Below, piece after piece: positions 1 through 7,720 of a stretch of 13,462 nucleotides of DNA. Source of the DNA: an uncultured Amaricoccus sp. Its GTDB lineage: Bacteria > Pseudomonadota > Alphaproteobacteria > Rhodobacterales > Rhodobacteraceae. The notes below the pieces were generated by a model. That model did not search any database, had not been told where the DNA came from, and worked only from the letters and a program-made list of their open reading frames with translations. The position numbers were made by a program, and so were the translations under genes. The stretch covers positions 1 to 13,462 of the forward strand of contig NZ_CALAGI010000144.1 in assembly GCF_937891315.1 (NCBI RefSeq), in the 5' to 3' direction. Every line of letters begins with the position of its first letter. Within the stretch, counting starts at the first letter, position 1.

Positions 1-75
1 TGCCCCCGGCAGGGCATGACCGTCACGATCTCGCCGACGGTCGAGATCGTGGAGGCAAGGGCGCGCCCATGGTGA
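1..75 (+). CDS. 3' end of an unidentified gene (partial)
   Basis: Frame 1 is open from the left edge and ends at TGA 73-75, giving 24 residues that end in ...VEIVEARARPW. Almost every third codon position is G or C, as in the real genes of the window. The opposite-strand frame shares those third positions, but it has no start codon between the aldolase 3' end and about position 26, so the plus-strand reading is preferred. The gene would be convergent with the threonine aldolase that ends at 103. Too little is present to name a family. Confidence 0.4.
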   Translation, partial: CPRQGMTVTISPTVEIVEARARPW

Positions 76-79
76 CAGG

Positions 80-94
80 CCCCGTCGCCCGGGG
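80..94. terminator. Short GC hairpin between convergent genes
   Basis: CCCCG (80-84) and CGGGG (90-94) form a 5-bp stem around TCGCC. It lies in the 27-nt gap between the plus-strand stop at 75 and the aldolase stop at 103. There is no T-run on either strand, so it is at best a weak or factor-assisted bidirectional terminator. Confidence 0.25.
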
Positions 95-102
95 AGCGGT
101 GG

Positions 103-1155
103 TCAGGGGCGGATGGTGGTGAGGAAGGCGTCGATCTCGGCTTCCGTGGTGGACCAGCCGCAGACGAGGCGCGCGGTGACGGGGGTGTCGTCGGGGCCGT
201 CGATCGTCTGGGCGCCGGGCCAGAGATAGTAGAGCGCGCCGGCGGCCTCGGCGGCGCGGTGGCCGGACCGCGGCCAGGCGGCGAAGACCGCGTTGGCTTC
301 GGTCGGGTGCGCGAGATGCGCGCCGGGCAGGGCGGCGATGCCTTGGGACAGACGCGCGGCGCGGGCATTGGCGGTCCGCGCGAGGCGGAGCCAGAGGTCG
401 TCCGCGAGATAGGCCTCGATCTGCGCCGAGAGATAGCGATGCTTGGAGAAGAGATGGCCGCCGCGCTTGCGGCGAAGCTCGAACTCCCAGGCGCGCGCGG
501 GGTCGAACAGGATCACCGCCTCGACGCCGAGAAGGCCGTTCTTGGTGCCGCCGAGGCAGAGGATATCGACGCCGGCCTTCCAGGAGAGATCCGCCGGGGA
601 GCAGCCGAGATGGGCGAGGGCGTTGGCAAAGCGCGCGCCGTCGAGATGGGTGGCGAGCCCGCGGGCGCGGGCGATGGCGGTCAGGGCGGCGAGGTCGGCG
701 GGGGAATAGACGGTGCCGGCCTCGGTGGCGTTGGTGAGGCTGAGCGCGCCCGGCTGGACATTATGCACGCCCGCGCCGGCGGAGGCGTCGATCGCGGCGG
801 CGAGGGCGGCGGGGGCCATCCGCCCGTGATCGCCCGCGACGAGGGTGAGCTTCGCGCCGCCGGAGTAGAATTCCGGCGCGGCGCATTCGTCCTCGGCCAC
901 GTGGGCGTGGGAATGGCAATAGACCGTGGCCCAGGGCGGGCAGAGGCAGGCGAGGGAAAGCGCGTTCGCCGCCGTGCCGGTGGCGACGAGATAGACCGCG
1001 GCCTCCGGCGCCTCGAAGATCTCGCGGACGCGGGCGGTGACGCGCGCCATGGCGGCGTCCGCGCCGTAGCTCTGTTCGTGGCCGGTGTTCATCGCGGCGA
1101 TGGCGGCGAGGATTTCAGGCGCGGCCGGGCCGGCGTTGTCGGAGGTGAACCACAT
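103..1155 (-). CDS. ltaE: Low-specificity L-threonine aldolase (PLP-dependent)
   Basis: A 350-residue cytosolic enzyme of the beta-eliminating lyase / threonine aldolase family, fold-type I PLP, which cleaves L-threonine or L-allo-threonine to glycine and acetaldehyde. The start at ATG 1155 gives the family N-terminus MWFTSDNAG; the longer open frame upstream lies inside ycgN and is Arg/Pro-rich shadow. Visible landmarks are the ATGTAAN segment (residues 58-64), HSHAH at 81-85 (His stacking on PLP), LDGAR at 171-175 (Asp to the pyridine nitrogen) and LGGTKNG at 201-207 with the PLP lysine K205. Length is normal for the family. It is the last gene of the overlapping cluster: its ATG shares one base with the ycgN stop (TGATG), suggesting coupled translation. 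Substrate stereospecificity cannot be read from the sequence. Confidence 0.9.
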   Translation of the reverse strand: MWFTSDNAGPAAPEILAAIAAMNTGHEQSYGADAAMARVTARVREIFEAPEAAVYLVATGTAANALSLACLCPPWATVYCHSHAHVAEDECAAPEFYSGGAKLTLVAGDHGRMAPAALAAAIDASAGAGVHNVQPGALSLTNATEAGTVYSPADLAALTAIARARGLATHLDGARFANALAHLGCSPADLSWKAGVDILCLGGTKNGLLGVEAVILFDPARAWEFELRRKRGGHLFSKHRYLSAQIEAYLADDLWLRLARTANARAARLSQGIAALPGAHLAHPTEANAVFAAWPRSGHRAAEAAGALYYLWPGAQTIDGPDDTPVTARLVCGWSTTEAEIDAFLTTIRP

Positions 1156-1646
1156 CAGCTCTGGTCCTCGATGATGAAGTCTTGCCAATCGTCTTCGGCG
1201 ACATCGTATTCCGCGACCATGCGGCCGCGGAGCGAGATGCCGGCGGCATGCACGCTTTCGGGATCGCCCGAGATCAGCGGATGCCACGGATAGAGGTCGT
1301 GGCCGTCGTGGATCAGGCGATAGGCGCAGGTGCGGGGCATCCAGTCGATGATGCGTCCGAGGTTGTCCTCGTCGATCGTCACGCAGCCCGGGACCAGTTG
1401 GCGGCGGAGCGGATAGTTGCCGCAACGGCAGGTGCCGAGATCGAGCAGGCGGCAGGCGACGCTGGTATAGGCGACGCGATCGGTCTCCTCATCCTCAAGC
1501 TTGATCAGGCAGCATTTGCCGCAGCCGTCGCACAAGGCCTCCCACTCGTTGCGCGGCAACTCCTCCAGCGGGAAGCGGCGCCAGAATTCGGGGCGGAGGT
1601 CGTCGCGGTCGATCGGCTCGGGCCGGTGCGTCGGGCGGCGCGTCAT
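1155..1646 (-). CDS. YcgN/UPF0260 family cysteine-cluster protein
   Basis: 163 residues matching the YcgN/UPF0260 family (CxxCxxCC type). The Cys pattern is C39-x2-C42-x2-C45-C46, then C65, C73, C75 and C88, consistent with a metal or Fe-S site of the zinc/iron-chelating CxxCxxCC domain. A conserved block WMPRTCAYRL follows near residues 103-112, then the HPLISGDPESVH segment. Biochemical function is unknown in the family. The ATG at 1646 overlaps the upstream acetyltransferase stop as ATGA, and the TGA stop overlaps the aldolase ATG, so it sits in the middle of a coupled operon. Family assignment is firm; any role beyond metal binding would be guesswork. Confidence 0.88.
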   Translation of the reverse strand: MTRRPTHRPEPIDRDDLRPEFWRRFPLEELPRNEWEALCDGCGKCCLIKLEDEETDRVAYTSVACRLLDLGTCRCGNYPLRRQLVPGCVTIDEDNLGRIIDWMPRTCAYRLIHDGHDLYPWHPLISGDPESVHAAGISLRGRMVAEYDVAEDDWQDFIIEDQS

Positions 1647-2149
1647 GGAAGCGCGCTCGCGGTCGCTTGGGTCAGCCGGTAGACGATGTCCGGGCGGCCG
1701 GGCAGGGGTGGCGCCTCGACGAAGCCGAGGCGGAGGGCGAGGGCGCGGGAGCCGGCGTTGGCCGGGGCGACGAGGGCGGTGACCTCGGGCAGGGCGAGCG
1801 GGCCGAAGGCGTGGGCGAGCCAGCCGCGCGCGGCCTCGGCGGCGTAGCCCTGGCCGCGGTGGGCGCGGAGGATCGCCCAGCCGATTTCGCAGGCGGGCTG
1901 GTCCGGCGCGTCGAAGCGGCGGAGTGCCAGGCCGGCCATTCCGAGAAAGGCGCCGTCGGCGGCGCGTTCGACGGCGGCGTAGGAGACGCCGTCCTCGGCC
2001 CGGCAGGCGTTGAAACAGTCGATCAGGTCGTCGCTGTCGGAGCGCGGGATGCCGGCCTCGGCGTTCAGCATGGCGTAGGCCGCGCGGTCGGCGTCGCGCC
2101 AGGGGCGGAGGAGGAGGCGGGCGGTACGGATCTCGGGCGCGGCGGTCAT
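1643..2149 (-). CDS. GNAT N-acetyltransferase, RimJ/RimL type (copy 1)
   Basis: A 168-residue acetyl-CoA-dependent N-acetyltransferase. It starts with the RimJ/RimL-like signature IRTARLLLRPW and has the acetyl-CoA pyrophosphate loop RGQGYA followed by AAEAARGWL, then the NAGSRALALRLGF motif. ATG 2149 is chosen because it forms an ATGA overlap with the stop of the upstream GNAT; a TTG two codons further upstream is also in frame. It is similar throughout to the neighbouring GNAT (shared AVER..DGAFLGM and AGWL.H.FG.L.LPE blocks), so the pair looks like a tandem duplication. The last ~30 residues diverge: the usual HP.(I/L)PEGH segment of this family is replaced by a short APPLPGRPDIVYRL tail. 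Substrate unknown. Confidence 0.87.
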   Translation of the reverse strand: MTAAPEIRTARLLLRPWRDADRAAYAMLNAEAGIPRSDSDDLIDCFNACRAEDGVSYAAVERAADGAFLGMAGLALRRFDAPDQPACEIGWAILRAHRGQGYAAEAARGWLAHAFGPLALPEVTALVAPANAGSRALALRLGFVEAPPLPGRPDIVYRLTQATASALP

Positions 2150-2742
2150 GGCCAAGTCGTCCAGGTCGCGCGGTCGATGGTGAAGACGAGATGCGGGCGG
2201 AGCCGGTGGCCCTCGGGGATATGGGGATGGTCGAAGTCGCGGGCGGGGTCGCGGACCATGCCGAGGCGGACCATGACGGCCTGCGACGGCGCGTTCGCCG
2301 GAACCGTCATCGCCACGATTTCGGGCAGATCGAGCGCACCGAAGCCGTGGTCGAGCCAGCCGGCGGCCGCCTCGGTGGCGTAGCCCTGGCCCCAGTGGGC
2401 GCGGGCGAGGCGCCAGCCGACCTCGACGGCGGGCGCGAGCGGCGCGAAACCGACGCGGGTGAGGCCGACCATGCCGAGGAAGGCGCCGTCGGTCCTGCGC
2501 TCCACCGCCGAGAAGCCGAAGCCGTCGCGCGTGCTCCGCTCGATCAGCCGGGCGATGAGCGCGTCGCTCTCGGCGCGGGTGAGCGGGGCGGGGAAGTGGG
2601 TCATCACCTCCGGATCGGCGTTGAGCGCGGCGAAGGGCGCGCGGTCGCGCGGCAGCCAGGGGCGGAGGAGGAGGCGTTCGGTCTCGATTGTCGGGCCGGG
2701 GGGCGTCGGGCCGGCCAGCGTGGCGGTCATCCGGTCAGTCAT
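2146..2742 (-). CDS. GNAT N-acetyltransferase, RimJ/RimL type (copy 2)
   Basis: A 198-residue GNAT-fold acetyltransferase. It shows the N-terminal IETERLLLRPW strand, the acetyl-CoA loop WGQGYATEAAAGWL, the NAPSQAVMVRLGM motif and the C-terminal FDHPHIPEGHRLRPHLVF segment typical of RimJ/RimL-like enzymes. ATG 2742 overlaps the ribF stop by 8 nt; ATG 2730 (194 residues) starts 4 nt after that stop and is equally possible, as neither has a clear Shine-Dalgarno. The ~45 residues upstream in the open frame are ribF shadow. It keeps the complete C-terminal motif that the adjacent copy has lost. Target (protein N-terminus or small molecule) is unknown. Confidence 0.85.
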   Translation of the reverse strand: MTDRMTATLAGPTPPGPTIETERLLLRPWLPRDRAPFAALNADPEVMTHFPAPLTRAESDALIARLIERSTRDGFGFSAVERRTDGAFLGMVGLTRVGFAPLAPAVEVGWRLARAHWGQGYATEAAAGWLDHGFGALDLPEIVAMTVPANAPSQAVMVRLGMVRDPARDFDHPHIPEGHRLRPHLVFTIDRATWTTWP

Positions 2743-3685
2743 CGCGGTCGACCGCGGCGAGCAGGCGGCGGGTCTCGGCGACGTCGGCGCGCATCTGGGC
2801 GACGAGCGGCGCGACACCGTCGAAGCGCAGCTCCGGGCGCTGGAAGGCGACGAGGGCGACCGAGATTTCGGCGCCATAGAGATCGCCGGAGAAATCGAGC
2901 AGATGGATCTCGAGATTGGGTCGGGTGCCGCCGAAGGTCGGGCGCACGCCGAGCGACGCCGCGCCGGCGTGGCGGCCCTTGTGGGGACCGGTCAGCACAT
3001 CGACGATCGTCGCATAGACGCCGAAGCGCGGCAGATGCAGGCCGTCGAGCCAGAGGTTGGCGGTGGGAAAGCCGAGGTCGCGCCCGCGCTTGTCGCCATG
3101 CTGGACGGTGCCCTCGATCCGATGCCAGTGGCCGAGGACGCGGGTGGCGTCCTCCGGTCGCCCCTCGGCCAGCGCGGCGCGGATCGCGGACGAGGAGAAG
3201 TCGCCGGCGTCGTCGCAGACGAGCGGAGCGACGGTCATGCCGAAGCCGAGGCCGGGGCCGAGACGGCGCAGCATCTCGACGTCGCCGGCGCGGCCCTTGC
3301 CGAAGCGGAAATCGGCGCCGGCGACGAGATGGCGGATGCCAAGGGCGCCGGCGAGCACGTCGCGCGCGAAGCTCTCCGCGTCCAGCCCGGCGAGGCGGGC
3401 ATCGAAGCGCAGCTCGTAGAGCTGCTCGACCCCGAGCTTGGCGAGGCGGTGGGCGCGGGCCTCGGCGTTCATCAGCCGGAAGGCCGGCGCGTCGGGGGCG
3501 AAGAAGGCGCGCGGATGCGGCTCGAAGGTGACGACGCCGAAGGGCACGCCTTTCTCGACCGCCGCGGCGCGCGCCAGCGCCAGCACCGACTGATGCCCGA
3601 GATGAATGCCGTCGAAATTGCCGATGGCGACCGCGGCGCCGCGATCCGCCAGCGCCAGGGCGTCAGTGTCGGTATGCCGTCGCAT
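2735..3685 (-). CDS. ribF: Bifunctional riboflavin kinase / FAD synthetase RibF
   Basis: 316 residues, normal length for prokaryotic bifunctional RibF, which phosphorylates riboflavin to FMN and adenylylates FMN to FAD in the cytosol. The N-terminal FAD-synthetase nucleotidyltransferase domain (about 15-175) has GNFDGIHLGH at 22-31 (the HxGH-type ATP motif) and FSSSAIR at 163-169. The C-terminal flavokinase domain (about 180-310) has GDKRGRDLGFPTAN at 197-210 with the PTAN Mg/ATP motif, followed by GVYA. Its ATG at 3685 is 35 nt downstream of the maoC-like stop, and its 3' end overlaps the GNAT gene, so it is probably co-transcribed with both. A small hairpin at the start codon is listed separately. 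Confidence 0.95.
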   Translation of the reverse strand: MRRHTDTDALALADRGAAVAIGNFDGIHLGHQSVLALARAAAVEKGVPFGVVTFEPHPRAFFAPDAPAFRLMNAEARAHRLAKLGVEQLYELRFDARLAGLDAESFARDVLAGALGIRHLVAGADFRFGKGRAGDVEMLRRLGPGLGFGMTVAPLVCDDAGDFSSSAIRAALAEGRPEDATRVLGHWHRIEGTVQHGDKRGRDLGFPTANLWLDGLHLPRFGVYATIVDVLTGPHKGRHAGAASLGVRPTFGGTRPNLEIHLLDFSGDLYGAEISVALVAFQRPELRFDGVAPLVAQMRADVAETRRLLAAVDRDD

Positions 3686-3686
3686 G

Positions 3687-3701
3687 GACCCTTTCGGGGT
3701 C
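3687..3701 (-). promoter_or_regulatory. Small hairpin over the ribF ribosome-binding site
   Basis: On the minus strand GACCC-CGAAA-GGGTC forms a 5-bp stem with a CGAAA loop, ending one base before the ribF ATG. The only SD-like bases (AAAGGG) are in the loop and 3' arm, so the structure could reduce RibF initiation unless ribosomes arrive from upstream. It is short and may be chance in such GC-rich DNA. Confidence 0.3.
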
Positions 3702-3720
3702 GCGCCCGGCCCCCCTTCCG

Positions 3721-4176
3721 TCAGTCGAACTTGCGGCTCGGCGCCAGGACTAGCGCCTCGCCCTTCAGCACGACCGTATCACCCACGCGGCAGGCGCAAT
3801 CAAGAGTGACGCGCCGCCGCCCATGGTCGATGGCGGTGACCGAGACCGTGGCCACCACGCGGTCGCCGGGGCGGACAGGCGCCATGAACTTCAGATTCTG
3901 GCCGAGATAGACCGTGCCGTGGCCGGGCAACTGCTGGCCGATCACGGCGGAAATCAGCGCGGCGGTCAGCATGCCATGGACGATGCGGCCCTCGAAGATC
4001 GTGTCGCGGGCATAGTCGTCATCGAGATGCACCGGATTGTGATCGCTGGAGATCTCGGCGAAGAGGGCGATTTCGCGGTCGCTTATGGTCTTCGACAGCG
4101 AGCGGACCATGCCGATCTCGATATCCTCGATGCAGATCGTCCCGATCGGCAGGTCGTGCGCACGCATGTCCAACAT
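3721..4176 (-). CDS. MaoC family dehydratase (R-specific enoyl-CoA hydratase-like)
   Basis: A 151-residue hot-dog-fold protein of the MaoC/(R)-specific enoyl-CoA hydratase family, expected to hydrate trans-2-enoyl-CoA to (R)-3-hydroxyacyl-CoA in fatty-acid or polyhydroxyalkanoate-related metabolism. The hydratase motif is visible as FAEISSDHNPVH at 39-50 with the catalytic Asp (D45) and His (H50), followed by GRIVHGML at 63-70. ATG 4176 has a GGAAGG ribosome-binding site 6 nt upstream; ATG 4167 is a weaker alternative. The upstream extension of the open frame is Arg-rich shadow of the HAD gene. It lies between the HAD gene (131-nt gap) and ribF (35-nt gap) and is probably the first gene of the ribF transcript. 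Confidence 0.9.
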   Translation of the reverse strand: MLDMRAHDLPIGTICIEDIEIGMVRSLSKTISDREIALFAEISSDHNPVHLDDDYARDTIFEGRIVHGMLTAALISAVIGQQLPGHGTVYLGQNLKFMAPVRPGDRVVATVSVTAIDHGRRRVTLDCACRVGDTVVLKGEALVLAPSRKFD

Positions 4177-4198
4177 CTCTGGCCTTCCCGAGCACCGG

Positions 4199-4252
4199 CG
4201 TTGCGCCGCAACGCAACATGCATACGCGAATTCGTCGCCGGGCGCAACATGC
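4199..4252 (-). repeat. CGCAAC palindrome and 10-bp direct repeats in the maoC leader
   Basis: A perfect 7+7 palindrome, CGTTGCG-C-CGCAACG, spans 4199-4213. The 10-mer CGCAACATGC occurs at 4212-4221 and again at 4243-4252, 31 bp apart (about three helical turns). The same CGCAAC core therefore occurs three times in 42 bp of the maoC-like gene's leader. This is the arrangement expected of an operator, but no regulator family can be assigned. Confidence 0.4.
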
Positions 4253-4260
4253 GCGGGCAA

Positions 4261-4291
4261 TAAATACCACGATCCGAGACCAAAGTTGTAA
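4261..4291 (-). promoter_or_regulatory. Candidate promoter for the maoC-ribF operon
   Basis: In a locally AT-rich stretch, the minus strand has TATTTA (4266-4261) preceded by TGG, an extended -10 arrangement, with TTACAA (4291-4286) 19 bp upstream as a loose -35. The predicted transcript would begin near 4254 and carry the CGCAACATGC repeats in its leader. The spacing is longer than ideal. Confidence 0.35.
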
Positions 4292-4307
4292 TTTAGTTGC
4301 GCTCTCG

Positions 4308-5186
4308 TTAACGGAGATAGGCCATGGCATAGAGTGGGGACATGCGGGCCTTGGCGAGGTAGCTGGCGAGGCGGGCCGGATCGGGGCCGGCGGAGGGTGT
4401 GGTGGCGGTCTCCTCCGCCGCGAGGCCGCCGGTGACGAAAACGGCGTCGAGGCTCTCGCCCATCGCACCCTCGATGTCGGTCCGGATGCCGTCGCCGATA
4501 CAGAGGATGTCGTCCGAGCGAATGTCGTCGGGCTGTCCGACGGACAGTTTTTCGCGCGCCAGCGCATAGATTGGCGGATAGGGCTTGCCGAAATAGAAGC
4601 TCTCGCCGCCCGCTTGCGTATAGGCTTTTGCGATCGCGCCGGCGCAATAGACGCGCTTGTCGCCCATGTCGACGACGATGTCGGGATTGGCACAGAGGAG
4701 CTTCAGGCCCTTGGTGGCGCCATAGAGGATGACGGCGCGATAGTCGTCCGGCGTTTCGGTCAGGTCATCGACGAGGCCGGTGCAGACGATGCCCTCGGCC
4801 TCCTCCAGCGGCACGCGCTCGATGTCGAAGGGCTTGCCGTTCGCATCTGCGAAAAACGGCAGGTCGCGGGCGGGCCCGATATGATAGACGCGGCGGCCGA
4901 AGAAGCCGCGGGCGAGGGCGATCTGGGCCGCGTCGCCCGAGGAGACGATGAGGTCGTAGCAATCGCGGGGCGCGCCCATGGCGTCGAGCTGCGCGGCGAC
5001 CTGCGCGGCCGGGCGCGGCGAATTGGTCAGGAGCACGACCTTGCCGCCCCGGGAGCGGTAGCGTTCCAGCGCGGCGACGGCGGCGGGGAAAGCCTTCACC
5101 CCGTCATGCAGACAACCCCAGAGATCGCAGAAAAGCACTTCGTAGCGAACACCGATGTCGTCGAGCGTCTGGATGGTCCGGGTCAT
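4308..5186 (-). CDS. HAD superfamily IIA hydrolase-like protein (TIGR01459 type)
   Basis: A 292-residue HAD-IIA protein, resembling the alphaproteobacterial TIGR01459 group related to NagD/PGP-type phosphatases. ATG 5186 is chosen for the GAGGCGGAA ribosome-binding site just upstream and because the extra 47 residues in the open frame are low-quality intergenic sequence. Motif I is FCDLWGCLHDG at residues 19-29 (nucleophile D21), motif II is LLTNS, the motif III region has FGKPYPP, and motif IV is CIGDGIRTDIEGA. The second Asp of the usual DxD pair is Trp here, which I recall as normal for this subgroup; it casts doubt on ordinary phosphatase activity. It is transcribed divergently from groES. 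Substrate unknown. Confidence 0.85.
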   Translation of the reverse strand: MTRTIQTLDDIGVRYEVLFCDLWGCLHDGVKAFPAAVAALERYRSRGGKVVLLTNSPRPAAQVAAQLDAMGAPRDCYDLIVSSGDAAQIALARGFFGRRVYHIGPARDLPFFADANGKPFDIERVPLEEAEGIVCTGLVDDLTETPDDYRAVILYGATKGLKLLCANPDIVVDMGDKRVYCAGAIAKAYTQAGGESFYFGKPYPPIYALAREKLSVGQPDDIRSDDILCIGDGIRTDIEGAMGESLDAVFVTGGLAAEETATTPSAGPDPARLASYLAKARMSPLYAMAYLR

Positions 5187-5212
5187 TTCCGCCTCGCGTT
5201 GCTGCGAGCCGA

Positions 5213-5241
5213 CGCCTAGCCGATCCGGCCCGGCGTGGCAA
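5213..5241 (-). promoter_or_regulatory. Weak candidate promoter for the HAD gene
   Basis: Minus-strand TTGCCA (5241-5236) and TAGGCG (5218-5213) are separated by 17 bp, which would start transcription about 20 nt before the ATG at 5186. The -10 match is poor. Confidence 0.25.
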
Positions 5242-5276
5242 ACCGGTGGAATTTCGATGTCGCCGGGGAGCGCGCG

Positions 5277-5295
5277 GGGAGATGGTTCTTCTCCC
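5277..5295. repeat. Inverted repeat between the divergent HAD and groES promoters
   Basis: GGGAGA (5277-5282) and TCTCCC (5290-5295) form a perfect 6-bp inverted repeat with a 7-nt loop, 10 bp upstream of the groES -35 box. It could be a minor operator or chance; no regulator is suggested. Confidence 0.25.
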
Positions 5296-5304
5296 GGGCG
5301 TCCC

Positions 5305-5333
5305 TTGACAGCTCCGGGTGGCCTCAATATCTA
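5305..5333 (+). promoter_or_regulatory. groESL promoter
   Basis: A perfect -35 TTGACA (5305-5310), a 17-bp spacer and TATCTA (5328-5333) make the best housekeeping promoter in the window. The predicted start near 5340 falls just before the CIRCE element. The CTTGA core of the -35 also fits the heat-shock sigma factor RpoH, which commonly co-controls groESL in alphaproteobacteria; that dual use is inference. Confidence 0.8.
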
Positions 5334-5342
5334 AGCCGCGCA

Positions 5343-5369
5343 TTAGCACTCACGGGTGGCGGGTGCTAA
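5343..5369 (+). promoter_or_regulatory. CIRCE operator (HrcA binding site)
   Basis: The left arm TTAGCACTC (5343-5351) is identical to consensus. After a 9-bp spacer the right arm reads GGGTGCTAA (5361-5369), one change from GAGTGCTAA. Spacing and position, in the groES leader just after the predicted transcription start, are classic for repression by HrcA with relief on heat shock. Confidence 0.93.
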
Positions 5370-5419
5370 CGATCTCGAAGCCACCGCAAGGTTGGAACGC
5401 ATTTTAAGGAGCGATCCCG

Positions 5420-5734
5420 ATGAAATTCACTCCCCTGCACGATCGCGTGCTCGTCCGCCGCATCGAAGGCGAGGAAAAGACCAAGGGCGGCCTGATCATT
5501 CCCGACACCGCCAAGGAAAAGCCGTCCGAGGGTGAAGTCATCTCCGTGGGCGAGGGCGCCCGCAAGGATTCCGGCGAACTGATCGCGCCGGTCGTGAAGC
5601 CGGGCGACCGGATCCTGTTCGGCAAGTGGTCGGGCACCGAGGTCAAGATCGACGGCGAAGACCTGCTGATCATGAAGGAAAGCGATATCCTCGGGATCAT
5701 CGTCCCGGGTGCGAGCGCCGCGAAGGCCGCCTGA
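5420..5734 (+). CDS. groES: Co-chaperonin GroES (Hsp10)
   Basis: A 104-residue co-chaperonin that caps GroEL as a heptamer in the cytosol. The protein is recognisable end to end: MKFTPLHDRVLVRR at the start, the mobile-loop region EEKTKGGLIIPDTAKEKP (about residues 18-35), GDRILFGKWSGTEVKIDG and LLIMKESDILGI near the end. ATG 5420 has AAGGAG 8 nt upstream (5406-5411). Most GroES proteins are about 95-97 residues; this one carries a short Ala-rich tail (VPGASAAKAA). It is followed by groEL after 44 nt and controlled by the promoter and CIRCE element upstream. Confidence 0.97.
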   Translation: MKFTPLHDRVLVRRIEGEEKTKGGLIIPDTAKEKPSEGEVISVGEGARKDSGELIAPVVKPGDRILFGKWSGTEVKIDGEDLLIMKESDILGIIVPGASAAKAA

Positions 5735-5778
5735 TCGCCTTTTTCCCATCCCGCACATTTTTTGAAGGAGCCGCCTGA

Positions 5779-7428
<1,650 letters not shown>

Positions 7429-7429
7429 T

Positions 7430-7490
7430 CAGCCGCCGCTATCGGCTGCTGTCTGGAAACGGGGGGCCGCGTGCCCCCCGTCTTCGTTTT
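7430..7490 (+). terminator. Rho-independent terminator of groESL
   Basis: ACGGGGGGC (7459-7467) and GCCCCCCGT (7473-7481) form a perfect 9-bp stem with a CGCGT loop, followed by TCTTCGTTTT. A smaller stem, CAGCCG/CGGCTG (7430-7435 / 7443-7448), sits directly after the groEL stop and may add to it. Confidence 0.88.
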
Positions 7491-7686
7491 GGGGTGGGGT
7501 TTTGGAATGGGGCGAATTCGGCAAATCTTTACCAACCGGTGCTAGAGCTTTGCCCGTCCCGCGCCTGGCGGGATGGCGCGTCGATCCGCCGCGTCGGTCG
7601 GCCATTCACGTTTCCCGGCGGCGCGCCTTCGGGATCGCCTTTCTCGACAGACCCGGAGCCACGTAACGGCGCGGGTCATTTCGTCC
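7482..7686 (+). other. Leader region upstream of the esterase gene
   Basis: About 200 nt between the groEL terminator and the hairpin leading into the gene at 7721. It contains a stem-loop at 7554-7576 (TCCCGC/GCGGGA core with a GCCTG loop, extended by one G-T and two C-G pairs) with no T-run, so it is unlikely to be a terminator. I could not find a convincing -35/-10 pair, and no credible ORF lies here. Confidence 0.35.
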
Positions 7687-7713
7687 TCCTCCGGAACGGG
7701 CCATTCCGAAGGA
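7687..7713 (+). promoter_or_regulatory. Hairpin sequestering the ribosome-binding site of the 7721 gene
   Basis: TCCTCCGGAA (7687-7696) pairs with TTCCGAAGGA (7704-7713) at 9 of 10 positions, with a 7-nt loop. The 3' arm contains the gene's SD sequence GAAGGA (7708-7713), 7 nt before the ATG. As transcribed, the SD would be fully paired, which predicts low translation unless something opens the stem. An alternative register (GTCCT/AGGAC at 7683-7687/7710-7714) also hides the SD. Confidence 0.55.
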
Positions 7714-7720
7714 CCAGACG

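Noticed and set aside
1156..1425. 90-residue N-terminal extension of the threonine aldolase frame
   Set aside because: It overlaps ycgN and is Arg/Pro-rich; the MWFTSDNAG start at 1155 matches the family N-terminus.
2191..3910. Two long plus-strand frames (446 and 483 residues)
   Set aside because: They lie antisense to ribF and the GNAT and MaoC-like genes, all of which have clear family motifs; no motif is seen in the antisense products.
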